A DNA stretch of 51,853 bases from positions 1 through 51,853 of the forward strand of contig CAJUNZ010000007.1 of the NCBI GenBank assembly GCA_910587755.1, read 5' to 3'. The translations under genes were made by a program, and so were the position numbers. The notes under the pieces are model-generated. The model saw only the letters and a program-made list of their open reading frames with translations. It was not told the origin of the DNA and made no database searches. Positions 32,157 to 40,918 of this stretch are shown here, one piece after another; position 1 is the first letter of the stretch, and each line of letters opens with the position of its first letter. Origin of the DNA: an uncultured Acetatifactor sp. (GTDB taxonomy: Bacteria; Bacillota; Clostridia; Lachnospirales; Lachnospiraceae).

Positions 32157-33830
32157 CTATTTCACATATTTTTCAAGCTTTTCCACAATATTTTTCATAC
32201 AGCCCGGCCGGAAGGGACTCATAAGCCCCACCTGGTCCAGCATATTGGTAAAGAAATCGCTGGCGGAAAGCCTGCACAGTTTCAGGTAGCTCTCCCATGC
32301 CCCCTGGAAGTCCTCGTCCATCCACACCTTATACTGCAGGGCGCAGGTCTGGGCAAGACTGTACTCAATATAGTAGAAAGGGGAAACATAAATATGCTGC
32401 TGTTTCTGCCAGAACCCACCCTTCTCAAAGAACTCGTTGCCGCTGTAATCCCGGTGGGGCCTGTACTCCTTCTCCAGGGCAAGCCATGCCCCGTGCCTCT
32501 CTGAGGGAGTCATGTCAGGGTTCTCATACACAATGTGCTGGAACTCGTCCACCATGCATCCGTAGGGGATAAATATGGCAGAGTCCTCCAGGTGCATTCT
32601 GGTGTATTTCCCTGCTTCCTCCCCGAAGAAAAGAGGCATCCATTGACAGGCAAAAAATTCCATGGACATGGAGTGAATCTCCGCCGTCTCCATGGTGATA
32701 TCGCTGTGTTCCCTGATGGGATCCTTTCCCGACAGATAGCCCTGGAACGCATGTCCGCACTCGTGGGTGATCACGTCCACATCCCCGCTGGTGCCGTTGA
32801 AATTGGCGAACACAAAGGGTGAATTATACACTGGCATGTATGTCATGTAGCCGCCGGCCCGCTTTGATTTGCGCCCAAATACGTCAAACAGCTCATTTTC
32901 CATCATGAAGTCATAAAATTCTCTGGTCTCCGGAGAGAGCTCCCCATACATCTTCTGCCCCGCCGCCAGAATCTCCTGGGGTGTGCCCCAGGGAGCGGGA
33001 TTTCCGCCGGGATAATAGACTCCTTCATCCATATAGCTCAGCTTCTCAAGCCCCAGCCTCTCCCTTCTGCGGTCATGAAGTTTTTCCGCAAAGGGCACAA
33101 AATCCTCCTTCACCTGCCTCCGGAAAGCCTCCACATCCCCAGGGCCGTAGCAGTTCCGCTGCATGCGCAGATATCCCAGTTCCAGATAATTCTCATAGCC
33201 CATCATCTTTGCCTGGGCCGTGCGGTTTTTCACAAGACTGTCATAAATCTCATCCAGCCTATCCCCGTTGGCAGTGAAGAATTCGCTCTGTTTCCTGTAC
33301 GCCTCAGCCCGGATATTCCTGTCAGAATGCACCAGGTAGGGCCGCAGAAGAGAGAGGTTCAGCTCCCTGCCGTCAAAATCAATTCTGGCCCCTGCGATAA
33401 GCTTACTGTACTCCGTGGCCAGGGCATTGGCCTCCTGCATCAGGGGAATGAGCTTCTCATCCATGGACCTGCGGGCCAGATCCAGATTTTTGAAAGCCAC
33501 CGGACCGATCTTTTCCTCCAGAAAATCCCTGAAAGGGGAAGCTGAAAGCCTCTTCTCATACTCCAGCACAAGGTTGCAGTAGATGGGTTTCTTCTCATTA
33601 TAATAGTCGTTCTCCCGGCTGTAAAATTCATCCGCAGTATCCCCATCATAGCGTATCTTGGCTATGGTCATCTGGGTGCGCACCCGGTCTGTAAGCTCAT
33701 AGTATTTCTCATGGACGGCAAACTGCTCTTTTCCGTCCGCCGCGCTGTCAAATTCCTCCATCAGCGCCCGCATGTCCTTTTCCACCTGCTCAAAATCCAC
33801 TCTCTCATACGGCATTTCCTTAAATTTCAT
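32157..33830 (-). CDS. M3 family oligoendopeptidase
   Basis: 557 residues. Zinc motif HECGH at 356-360 in VITHECGHAFQGY, with the downstream glutamate in METAEIHSMSMEFF. The long helical N-terminal region is typical of PepF-like M3 peptidases, which trim short peptides in the cytoplasm. No signal peptide. GGGGGT lies seven bases before the ATG. It is upstream of the foldase gene on the same strand, separated by 161 nt. Confidence 0.92.
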   Translation of the reverse strand: MKFKEMPYERVDFEQVEKDMRALMEEFDSAADGKEQFAVHEKYYELTDRVRTQMTIAKIRYDGDTADEFYSRENDYYNEKKPIYCNLVLEYEKRLSASPFRDFLEEKIGPVAFKNLDLARRSMDEKLIPLMQEANALATEYSKLIAGARIDFDGRELNLSLLRPYLVHSDRNIRAEAYRKQSEFFTANGDRLDEIYDSLVKNRTAQAKMMGYENYLELGYLRMQRNCYGPGDVEAFRRQVKEDFVPFAEKLHDRRRERLGLEKLSYMDEGVYYPGGNPAPWGTPQEILAAGQKMYGELSPETREFYDFMMENELFDVFGRKSKRAGGYMTYMPVYNSPFVFANFNGTSGDVDVITHECGHAFQGYLSGKDPIREHSDITMETAEIHSMSMEFFACQWMPLFFGEEAGKYTRMHLEDSAIFIPYGCMVDEFQHIVYENPDMTPSERHGAWLALEKEYRPHRDYSGNEFFEKGGFWQKQQHIYVSPFYYIEYSLAQTCALQYKVWMDEDFQGAWESYLKLCRLSASDFFTNMLDQVGLMSPFRPGCMKNIVEKLEKYVK

Positions 33831-33930
33831 TCTTATACCCCCAGTCCATCCTTAAAAATTTCAAAAAAAACGCTTCTTCCATTGTACACGATTTTCTCGA
33901 CATTTTCAATAAAAATTGTTTTTATCTCGC

Positions 33931-33959
33931 TTGCATTTTATGCATTATGGTGGTAAAGT
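33931..33959 (+). promoter_or_regulatory. Probable promoter of the DUF6709-like gene
   Basis: TTGCAT (33931-33936), 17 bp, TGG-TAAAGT (-10 at 33954-33959). The start codon is 57 nt downstream. This intergenic stretch is AT-rich and otherwise empty. Confidence 0.45.
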
Positions 33960-34016
33960 TATAAATGGCAGAGTTACCATTCTATCAATTTCACAATTAG
34001 TCGGAGGAAGAGAGAA

Positions 34017-35117
34017 ATGTTTGAAGAGTTGAGGAAAAAAGCGATTAAAAGCTCCCTGTTCCTGTGCATTCTTTTAATCGGCGGCGGCCTCGTACTGACC
34101 CTGTGGCACGCCATGAATGTCTACTATGTCTTTGCTGGTTACGCGAACTTCGTGGAGCTGAAGCCGGAGCAGATCCGCTCCCAGCTGGTGGAGGTGGATG
34201 TAGAGACGAATTTCGGCTACTTTATGTATGAATATGAGCAGAACAGCAAGACACACCAGACAAGGACAACCCATTATTACTATATCATCTGGACCGGCGA
34301 CAACTATACTGAGGATTACCGGTATATGGCCATCAAGGTTCCCGCACAGTATCAGCGCAGAATGGAAGAGATGGCCGGGAACACTTCCCAGAACCTGCTC
34401 TCAGATCCCATTCACTTCCGGGGCAAGATCAGGAAACTGGACGGGGAGGAATACGCTGCATTCAGGGAATATTTTCAGGATGCCGGCTGGTCCGACCAGG
34501 AGATCGAAGATATGACCCTCCCTTATTACATAAGCGCTTATGACGGAACCAACAGTATGGACGGTGCTTATGTGATTCTGTTTTTCCTGGGAGTGGGCCT
34601 GCTGATCTGGGGTATTGTGAGACTGATCAAGGTATTCACGGGCTCCTATCTGAAGGGCATGCGCAAGACCATCGAGGCCTCCGGCTACACGGAGTCTCAG
34701 ATTGAGACCGATTACAGAAACGCCGTTGCCTTTGGCAAGAAAGATACCATCAGGGTGGGAAGGCTCATGACCTACTATATCAATGGCGCAACCGCCCGGG
34801 CCGTGCCCAACAACAAGATCATGTGGGCTTACCTGAACACTATCACACACCGCCGCAACGGCATCACCACAGGAACCACTTACAATGTGATGATCTATGA
34901 CGAACTGAATGCCAAGGGCCGCACCTTCACCGTGCCCAACGAGACCGTGGCACAGGATGTGCTGAAGAAAATCAACGACATGTTCCCCTGGGTTGTGGTG
35001 GGCTACACCGACGACCTGAAGAAAATGTACCACAAGGACCGGGCACAGTTCCTCCAGATGCGCTACAACACCTGCGAGCATGTGCCGGTGGAACCTGGCT
35101 TCGGCAATAATATCTGA
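34017..35117 (+). CDS. DUF6709-like membrane protein of unknown function
   Basis: 366 residues, GGAGG nine bases before the ATG. One membrane span at about 13-35, an extracytoplasmic domain of about 145 residues rich in Tyr, a second span (about 182-203), and a cytoplasmic domain with GRLMTYYINGATARAVPNNKI and a C-terminal helix. The layout matches a clostridial family I associate with DUF6709, recalled and not searched. No enzyme motif is visible. Monocistronic, between a promoter and a strong terminator. Confidence 0.65.
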   Translation: MFEELRKKAIKSSLFLCILLIGGGLVLTLWHAMNVYYVFAGYANFVELKPEQIRSQLVEVDVETNFGYFMYEYEQNSKTHQTRTTHYYYIIWTGDNYTEDYRYMAIKVPAQYQRRMEEMAGNTSQNLLSDPIHFRGKIRKLDGEEYAAFREYFQDAGWSDQEIEDMTLPYYISAYDGTNSMDGAYVILFFLGVGLLIWGIVRLIKVFTGSYLKGMRKTIEASGYTESQIETDYRNAVAFGKKDTIRVGRLMTYYINGATARAVPNNKIMWAYLNTITHRRNGITTGTTYNVMIYDELNAKGRTFTVPNETVAQDVLKKINDMFPWVVVGYTDDLKKMYHKDRAQFLQMRYNTCEHVPVEPGFGNNI

Positions 35118-35119
35118 CG

Positions 35120-35152
35120 AAAAATCCCCGGTGGATATCCACCGGGGATTTT
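35120..35152. terminator. Bidirectional terminator between convergent genes
   Basis: AAAATCCCCGGTGG (35121-35134) pairs perfectly with CCACCGGGGATTTT (35139-35152), four-base loop. It serves both the DUF6709-like gene and the leuA-araC fusion gene. Confidence 0.92.
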
Positions 35153-35171
35153 CTGCGAGCAGGGATCCATT

Positions 35172-37172
35172 TCACTCCTGCTTCCGGTACTGTACCGGGG
35201 TCATATGATAACTTTTCTTAAACAGTCTGTTAAAATGTTCCACATTTTCATAGCCCACTTCCGCAGCTACGGCCTCCACCGTGAGACTGGTCTCCCGAAG
35301 CAGCCCTCTGGCCTTCTTCATGCGCTCCTTTCGCACCGCCTCCTGGAATGTCATGCCCGCCTTATCCTTTATGTACTTGGAGAGATAGGGCTTGGAGAGG
35401 TGGAATGTCTCCGCCAGGGTGTCCAGGGTCACATTTTTATAATCATTCTTGATACAGCTGATGATCTCCACAATGCGTTCTTCCCGGCCCTCGGTGATAT
35501 GCGCCGCCACCGCAAGCCTGTTGGCGGCGCTGGCCAGTGCGGCAATGGATGCCTTGATAATGTCCTCATCCACACCCACGCCCCAGTACACTCTCCCCTC
35601 GTTGGTCACGGCCACATAAGCCGCAGCCTTGGAGCTGGATCCTCTGGAGATGGCATGCTCTTCATAGAAGGTCAGCTGGTAGGAGATGCCAAAGTAGGTC
35701 TTGATGGCATTGCTCACAGCATCCAGGCGGCCATTGCCCTTGGCCCGGATAACTCTGGCCTCTCCGCCCTGTTCGATGGACACTTCCGCCTGGATCCCCT
35801 TCTCCTGGCGGAAATGACATTCGGGAATGCGGAACACGCTCCTGGGGGTGATATAATTTTCCTCAAAAATAGCATAGATCTCCGAAGGATGGAGTTCCTG
35901 GTGCCGTCTGTCCGAGACGCCCTTCACCAGATAGCCCACCTCCTCTTTCATGGACGCAGGCAGAGCGAATCCAAACTGCTGTTTCAGCACAAAAGCCACC
36001 CCGCCCTTGCCGGAGACGCTGTTAATGCGGATCACATCGGATTCATATTCCCTGCCCACATCCGCCGGATCTATGGGCAGATAGGGTACATCCCAGCGGT
36101 TTCCGCTCTTCCCTTCCTTCAGCCAGACCATGCCCTTGCTGATGGCATCCTGGTGGGAGCCGGAAAAAGCGGTAAACACCAGATCTCCCGCATAGGGCAC
36201 CCTCTCGTGGACTTTCATGCCGGTAAACTGCTCATAGGCCTCCCGGATCTTCATAATATGGGAGAAATCCAGTCCGCTGTCCACCCCGTGGCACATCATA
36301 TTCACAGCCACAGTGACCAGATCCACATTGCCCGTGCGCTCCCCGTTTCCAAACAGGGTTCCCTCCACTCTGTCAGCCCCCGCCAGAATGCCGAATTCCG
36401 CGTCGCTGACGCCGCAGCCCCGGTCGTTGTGGGGGTGGACGCTTAAGACCACATTTTCACGGTACTTTAAATGCTTGTGCATATATTCCACCTGGCAGGC
36501 AAACACATGGGGCATGGCCACCTGCACTGTGGTGGGCAGATTAATGATGGCTTTGTGTTCCGGATCCGGCTGCCACACGTCCAGAACCGCGTTGCAGACT
36601 TCCAGTGCATATTCGGGCTCTGTCTGGGAAAAGCTCTCCGGACTGTACTCAAAGGTGAAGGACCCTTCCGTCTCCCGGGCCATTTCTTTCAGAAGCAGGG
36701 CGCCGTCCACTGCAAGCTGCTTTATGGCCTCCCTGTCCTTCTTAAATACCTGCTCCCTCTGCTCCACGGAGGTGGAATTGTAGAGATGCACCACCGCATG
36801 GGGCGCTCCCTTCACCGCCTCAAAGGTCTTTCGGATAATATGTTCCCGGGCCTGGGTCAGCACTTGAATGGTCACATCCTGGGGGATCATATCCCGCTCA
36901 ATCAAAGCCCGGATAAAATTGTACTCCGTGTCGGAGGATGCCGGAAAACCCACCTCTATCTCCTTGAAGCCAATCTCCACCAGGAGCTTGAAAAACTCCA
37001 GTTTATCCTCCAGGGGCATGGGATCCACCAGGGCCTGATTGCCGTCCCGCAGGTCCACGCTGCACCAGACGGGAGGCTTCTCAATGGAATCCTTCCTCAC
37101 CCAGTCATACGTCACCTCCGGGGGCATGTGATATGTCTTGCCATACTTTTTACTGACCTCTGTCTCTTTCAT
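35172..37172 (-). CDS. leuA: 2-isopropylmalate synthase fused to an AraC-family DNA-binding domain
   Basis: One uninterrupted 666-residue frame. Residues 25-310 are a complete synthase barrel: SVDLRDGNQAL (38-48), metal ligands HPHND (246-250) and FGNGERTGN (274-282). Residues 455-555 match the LeuA dimer/allosteric domain that binds leucine. Residues 566-664 are a full AraC/XylS double helix-turn-helix: VTLDTLAETFHLSKPYLSKYI and VEAVAAEVGYENVEHFNRLF. The synthase condenses acetyl-CoA with 2-oxoisovalerate, the first step to leucine. The fusion suggests a leucine-sensing enzyme that also binds DNA; this is inference. Start at ATG 37172 with GGGAGAGAGG upstream. Monocistronic, convergent with the previous gene. 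leuB/C/D are not nearby. Confidence 0.93.
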   Translation of the reverse strand: MKETEVSKKYGKTYHMPPEVTYDWVRKDSIEKPPVWCSVDLRDGNQALVDPMPLEDKLEFFKLLVEIGFKEIEVGFPASSDTEYNFIRALIERDMIPQDVTIQVLTQAREHIIRKTFEAVKGAPHAVVHLYNSTSVEQREQVFKKDREAIKQLAVDGALLLKEMARETEGSFTFEYSPESFSQTEPEYALEVCNAVLDVWQPDPEHKAIINLPTTVQVAMPHVFACQVEYMHKHLKYRENVVLSVHPHNDRGCGVSDAEFGILAGADRVEGTLFGNGERTGNVDLVTVAVNMMCHGVDSGLDFSHIMKIREAYEQFTGMKVHERVPYAGDLVFTAFSGSHQDAISKGMVWLKEGKSGNRWDVPYLPIDPADVGREYESDVIRINSVSGKGGVAFVLKQQFGFALPASMKEEVGYLVKGVSDRRHQELHPSEIYAIFEENYITPRSVFRIPECHFRQEKGIQAEVSIEQGGEARVIRAKGNGRLDAVSNAIKTYFGISYQLTFYEEHAISRGSSSKAAAYVAVTNEGRVYWGVGVDEDIIKASIAALASAANRLAVAAHITEGREERIVEIISCIKNDYKNVTLDTLAETFHLSKPYLSKYIKDKAGMTFQEAVRKERMKKARGLLRETSLTVEAVAAEVGYENVEHFNRLFKKSYHMTPVQYRKQE

Positions 37173-37220
37173 ATAATCCTCTCTCCCTGTCTTCATTTTT
37201 AACCATGTATTGATTTGATC

Positions 37221-37249
37221 ATCTTAGCATATATTTTATGATTCTACAA
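37221..37249 (-). promoter_or_regulatory. Promoter of the leuA-araC fusion gene
   Basis: Minus strand TTGTAG (37249-37244), 17 bp, TGC-TAAGAT (-10 at 37226-37221, extended). The leader is only about 45 nt, too short for a T-box or leucine attenuator, so any control should act on DNA. Confidence 0.6.
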
Positions 37250-37488
37250 GTATTAATTTTAATTCTATTGTTGATTTTATTTATTGTATATTATGTGAAT
37301 ATCTTTCCGATTTTATTGTATTTTCTATATTTTTATATGTCTTTCGCCAATTTTATATTGCTTGATTTTATTCCTTTTTATGTTTTAATTTATTCTATAT
37401 TTCTGTTGATTTCCTGCTGTCCGCACTCTTACATCCATAGTATTCGCTGTCCATTCTGCATAAAGCAAGTCTCACAAAACTGCACTGA
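37250..37488. other. Very AT-rich intergenic stretch
   Basis: About 240 bp, mostly T on the plus strand, upstream of the leuA-araC fusion. An 89-residue hydrophobic plus-strand frame (37238-37507) has no ribosome site and low complexity, so I treat it as non-coding. Beyond its composition I see no repeat, operator-like palindrome or RNA structure. Confidence 0.5.
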
Positions 37489-38190
37489 ATGCAAGACTTC
37501 GCAGTAGGGGCCGCCCGAATGATTCTTTTTGCATTCGTGGATTTGGTACTGTTAAGTTTATTTTTTACTGCGGCATCTTATATTGACAGAGTGGAAATAT
37601 GGGAACTTGTCATACAATATTTTGTACCATTTAATGTGGCTTGCTGCATTTGTTTCCATATGTTGTACAGTAAAAGAGCAGATTCTCAAATTGTAGCATT
37701 GCTGTTATGTATTGTTTGGACTGTTATCTGGATTCAGATTGCATTAAATGAAGCGATTTATGAGGTGATATCTGCTCCTGTTTGGATTACCCTGCTCTCC
37801 CTGTATTTTTTTATATGGGATACAGCATTTGGAAAGGACAAAAACAATTCACAAAAAACTGGGAGGTTAAAACATTATGGAAAAACTACACTTATGAGAA
37901 TTTTGTGCACACTGTTAAAGCCATCTTCCGGCTCCGTCACATGGAATAGAAAAGATATTTTTGCCATGGATGTTTCGTTTGTCAATGAAAACGGAGAGAC
38001 AAAAAAACTTTGCGGCGGTGAGACATCTTAGGGATGCGCAAAAGGAATGGGCGGAGATGCTTGACGAAGAAAAGCTGCGGCAGGTCATTGAAGAAAACAA
38101 CCGAATTAATGCTACTCCAGAGGCAAATTCAAATAACCTTACGGATAGCGAAATCGGGACCAGGGAGATAAGATCCCCCCTGGTCCGTTG
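37489..38190 (+). pseudogene. Fused fragments of a membrane protein and an ABC transporter (ATPase and permease)
   Basis: Three pieces run together. From 37489 to about 37860 is a 5'-truncated protein with four membrane spans (FAFVDLVLLSLFF, IQYFVPFNVACCICF), like the C-terminus of a small membrane or anti-sigma partner protein. From about 37868 the frame enters an ABC ATPase fragment, GKTTLMRILCTLLKP and SGSVTW, without the start of its Walker A or the rest of the domain. From about 37965, across a frame change, lies VSFVNENGETKK ... AQKEWAEMLDEEKLRQVIEENN, like an extracellular loop of an ABC permease. Successive deletions have removed the bulk of an ABC operon. No product is expected. Confidence 0.7.
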
Positions 38191-38217
38191 AATTCTACGG
38201 CAAGTCATATTCTACTG

Positions 38218-38667
38218 TCAGCCTTCAATGGCGATAAATCTGCTCTCCTCCACGGCGGGCCTGGCTTCCTTCTTCGGGATTGCCACCTTCAGAATGCCGT
38301 CCTCAAACCTGGCCTTGATATCCTGCTCCGTGACCTCGTCCCCCACATAAAAGCTTCTGCTGCAGGTTCCATAATATCTCTCCCGGCGGATATACTTCCC
38401 GGCGTCATCCTTCTGGCTGTTCTCCTGCCGGGACTCAGCACTGATGGTCAGATAACCCTCTTTCAGCTCAGCCTTAACATTCTCTTTCCTGTACCCCGGC
38501 AGGTCAATCTCCAGTTCATATCCGGCATCGCTCTCCTTGATGTCTGTCTTCATCACACTGGGTGCCGGTGCGTTATACCTCACCAGGTTCTTGGCAGGAC
38601 GGGTAAAATCTCCAAAGATATCATCAAACAAGCTCTCTCCAAAAATACTGTTCAGCGGTGTCAACAT
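38218..38667 (-). CDS. Hsp20/alpha-crystallin family small heat-shock protein
   Basis: 149 residues. The alpha-crystallin domain (about 38-140) contains YELEIDLPGYRKENVKAEL, a conserved ARFEDGILKVAIPKKE near the end, and an IAI anchor close to the C-terminus (FIAIEG). It holds unfolding proteins in a refoldable state. AGGAGG lies before the ATG. A CIRCE-like operator in its promoter indicates HrcA repression, which is usual for groES/dnaK operons and less so for hsp20. Confidence 0.94.
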   Translation of the reverse strand: MLTPLNSIFGESLFDDIFGDFTRPAKNLVRYNAPAPSVMKTDIKESDAGYELEIDLPGYRKENVKAELKEGYLTISAESRQENSQKDDAGKYIRRERYYGTCSRSFYVGDEVTEQDIKARFEDGILKVAIPKKEARPAVEESRFIAIEG

Positions 38668-38743
38668 AATATTTTCCTCCTTTTTCCCAGGGCCAGGATG
38701 TGATAAGTTTTAGGATTGTCTCCTGTTCCCTTGTTCTAGATAT

Positions 38744-38785
38744 ACTATAACACCTATGTTAGCACTCGTCAAGTCCGACTGCTAA
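38744..38785 (-). promoter_or_regulatory. Promoter of hsp20 with a CIRCE operator
   Basis: Minus strand TTGACG (38772-38767), 17 bp, TATAGT (38749-38744). The CIRCE element TTAGCACTC-N9-GACTGCTAA (38759-38785) differs from the consensus by one base in the right arm and covers the -35 and spacer, where HrcA would block RNA polymerase. Confidence 0.88.
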
Positions 38786-38877
38786 CAATTTCGTAAACTA
38801 TTTCTAAAGGATTGATAAAATTAGAGTTTCCAGAAGTCTGAAGTTATATTCATTTCCAATTTTATATCATGATTCCT

Positions 38878-39132
38878 TTATTCCTTAGCCTGCAGAGTCA
38901 CCTGAACTTTATCCCCTGGCTGCTTCCCTATTCTGGATCGGATCTCCTTCGTGATGCCAAGGATATAGCAGATACTTCCATCCGCACTTTTCACTCCCAT
39001 ATTGACAATGCTGCCCTCATAGGGCTCTCCGTCAAAGGCAGCTTTTACCTTTACCCGCCCTCTGCCGAATTCTTTCCTCACATCATAGGGAAAGACCACA
39101 TAGACTCCTTCCTGTTTATACAGTCTTTGCAC
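38878..39132 (-). CDS. DUF1905-type small protein, possibly N-terminally shortened
   Basis: 84 residues. VYVVFPYDVRKEFGRGRVKVKAAFDG and SIVNMG ... CYILGITKEIRSRIGK match the beta-barrel DUF1905 family (quoted in part), often fused to YdeI/OmdA-like domains. The usual first strand is missing: the frame begins MQRLYKQEG inside the coding end of the zinc-ribbon gene, with which it overlaps by 55 nt in another frame. Either the two are translationally coupled, or a frameshift has split one longer zinc-ribbon-DUF1905 protein. Function unknown. Confidence 0.65.
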   Translation of the reverse strand: MQRLYKQEGVYVVFPYDVRKEFGRGRVKVKAAFDGEPYEGSIVNMGVKSADGSICYILGITKEIRSRIGKQPGDKVQVTLQAKE

Positions 39133-39326
39133 TTCTTTGGAAGTTCCAGTCCATGCTGTTCAAAAAACAGCTTCTCCCCATATGTGATGCTGAAACGGCG
39201 GCCGCAGACTTTGCAGAATGGCTCATGAAACACTGCCTGTCCGCACCTTTTGCAGATCCTGGGCAGACGCCTTCCCTGCTGCGCCTGCCAGCGCCACCCT
39301 GAAACCTGTGCAGATTTAGAATACAT
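39078..39326 (-). CDS. Zinc-ribbon protein
   Basis: 82 residues from ATG 39326, two bases after the MATE stop codon, with AGG upstream. Two zinc-knuckle pairs, CKRCG and CKVCG, are followed by the probable zinc-ribbon motif FFEQHGLELPKKCKDC (the zf-trcl type). The last residues, RKESMWSFPMM, are read in a frame overlapping the DUF1905 gene. Probably co-transcribed with the MATE gene. The cysteines are intact; role unknown. Confidence 0.65.
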   Translation of the reverse strand: MYSKSAQVSGWRWQAQQGRRLPRICKRCGQAVFHEPFCKVCGRRFSITYGEKLFFEQHGLELPKKCKDCINRKESMWSFPMM

Positions 39327-39327
39327 C

Positions 39328-40656
39328 TTACCTATCCACACTTCTGCGGTATATCCAGCAGGCAATGCCGGCGGTTATGAACTCTGTAGCGCAAAATGCC
39401 CACCAGACTCCCTCCGCTCCCATGACTCTGCTCAAGAGAAAAGCCAATGGTATAATTACGATTATATACCGCAGAAGAGAGATATACAGGGACGGGGTGC
39501 CCTTTCCCAGGCCTTCCAGAGCGCCGGAACAGGTGACTGACACCGCCGAAACCACAAAGCCAAGGCTGATAATACGCAGGGCCCACACACCATTCTCCAA
39601 AGTCGTCCCCTGGTCGGTAAACAATCCCATAAGCCACGCCGGAACTGCCCAGGACAGGATTGTCCCCACCGCCATAACCCCGGCGGTAAGGGCCAGGGTG
39701 GTGTGGAATATCTCTCTCACTCTACCCTTTTCTCCCGCTCCATAGTTATACCCCATCAAGGGCCGGATTCCTTGTATTATGCCGTTGGCCGTCAGATAAA
39801 TAAAGGTCTGCAGTTTATAGTATACCCCCAGTACAAGCACATATTTGTCTGAAAACTCTGCCAGTATCCCGTTTAATGCGGAAATCAAAAGGGAGGGCAG
39901 GGCCAGGTTCAGGGATGCAGAAATACCCACGGAATACAGCCTCGCCACTATGCCCCGGTCCAGACGAAATCCGCTCTTTTTTATCTTTACAGGGATGGAA
40001 GCTGTCTTGTAAAAAAATAAATATACAGCAAGAGTGACCATCTGACCCATGCCGGTGGCATAGGCGGCTCCCGCGATTCCCAACGCCGGAAATATGCCCG
40101 CCCCAAAGATCATCAAGGGGTCTAAAAGGATATTTGCCACACACCCGCACATCATGCTGAACATGGATATTTTCATTCTTCCCACCGCCTGAAAAAGCTT
40201 CTCAAATACCAGTCCCACTGTGATTACAGGTGCAAACACAAATACCCGCCGGGAATATTCCAGGGCCAGGGAAATCACCCTCTCATCCGAGGAAAACAGG
40301 CGCAGGAAACCGGGCATGATCCCGATGCACAGAAGGGCCAGCACCACCCCGTGCAGCAGATTGAGCAGCATTCCCTGTGCTGCCGCCTTATCCCCATTTT
40401 CCTGGTCTCCCGCCCCCAGGTACAGGGCAATGGCAGCATTGATCCCAATGGCAAAGCCTATGGCGATGGCATTGATAACATTCTGCACCGGGTAAACCAG
40501 GGCCAGAGCTGTCATGGCCTCCTCATTTAATTTCGCCACAAAATAACTGTCCACAATATTGTAAAGCGCATTCACCGCCATGGAGATCACCATGGGCGTG
40601 GACATGGACAGCACCAGGGGCAGTATCTTCTGTTCCTTCATAAAAGTCTGTTCCAT
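39328..40656 (-). CDS. MATE family efflux transporter
   Basis: 442 residues from ATG 40656 (AAAGGAAG upstream). Twelve predicted spans; the start LVLSMSTPMVISMAVNALYN (20 residues) and VDSYFVAKLNEEAM are typical of the Firmicutes MATE branch, different from the one at 14759. It probably extrudes cationic compounds using the sodium or proton gradient. A longer frame to 40893 has no ribosome site. It is followed without gap by the zinc-ribbon and DUF1905 genes. Confidence 0.9.
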   Translation of the reverse strand: MEQTFMKEQKILPLVLSMSTPMVISMAVNALYNIVDSYFVAKLNEEAMTALALVYPVQNVINAIAIGFAIGINAAIALYLGAGDQENGDKAAAQGMLLNLLHGVVLALLCIGIMPGFLRLFSSDERVISLALEYSRRVFVFAPVITVGLVFEKLFQAVGRMKISMFSMMCGCVANILLDPLMIFGAGIFPALGIAGAAYATGMGQMVTLAVYLFFYKTASIPVKIKKSGFRLDRGIVARLYSVGISASLNLALPSLLISALNGILAEFSDKYVLVLGVYYKLQTFIYLTANGIIQGIRPLMGYNYGAGEKGRVREIFHTTLALTAGVMAVGTILSWAVPAWLMGLFTDQGTTLENGVWALRIISLGFVVSAVSVTCSGALEGLGKGTPSLYISLLRYIIVIIPLAFLLSRVMGAEGVWWAFCATEFITAGIACWIYRRSVDR

Positions 40657-40918
40657 ATAACCATCTTCCTTTCTGATAATGTCAGGCCCTTCCATATCTG
40701 TCAGGAGCGGAGGGAGCCCGCATCCTTCTTTCTTCCACAAAAAAATACCACACAGCTGCCTGTCCAGGTTCTTTCTGTATCTATCCAGAAAGAACCTTTT
40801 CCGACAATTGTGTGGCGAAAAAAGATTGCTCTTGAAAAATCCACTCCCCGAAGGGTTTGAAAAAATTATGCCACGAAATATCCCCTTTGTCAATATAAAA
40901 TAAAAGGGGGAAACATGT

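Noticed and set aside
37197..37500. T-box or leucine attenuator upstream of the leuA fusion
   Set aside because: The probable promoter leaves a leader of about 45 nt, with no specifier loop, no T-box sequence and no terminator.
37238..37507. 89-residue hydrophobic protein in plus orientation
   Set aside because: It arises from extreme T-richness, has no ribosome site and low complexity, and overlaps the minus-strand promoter.
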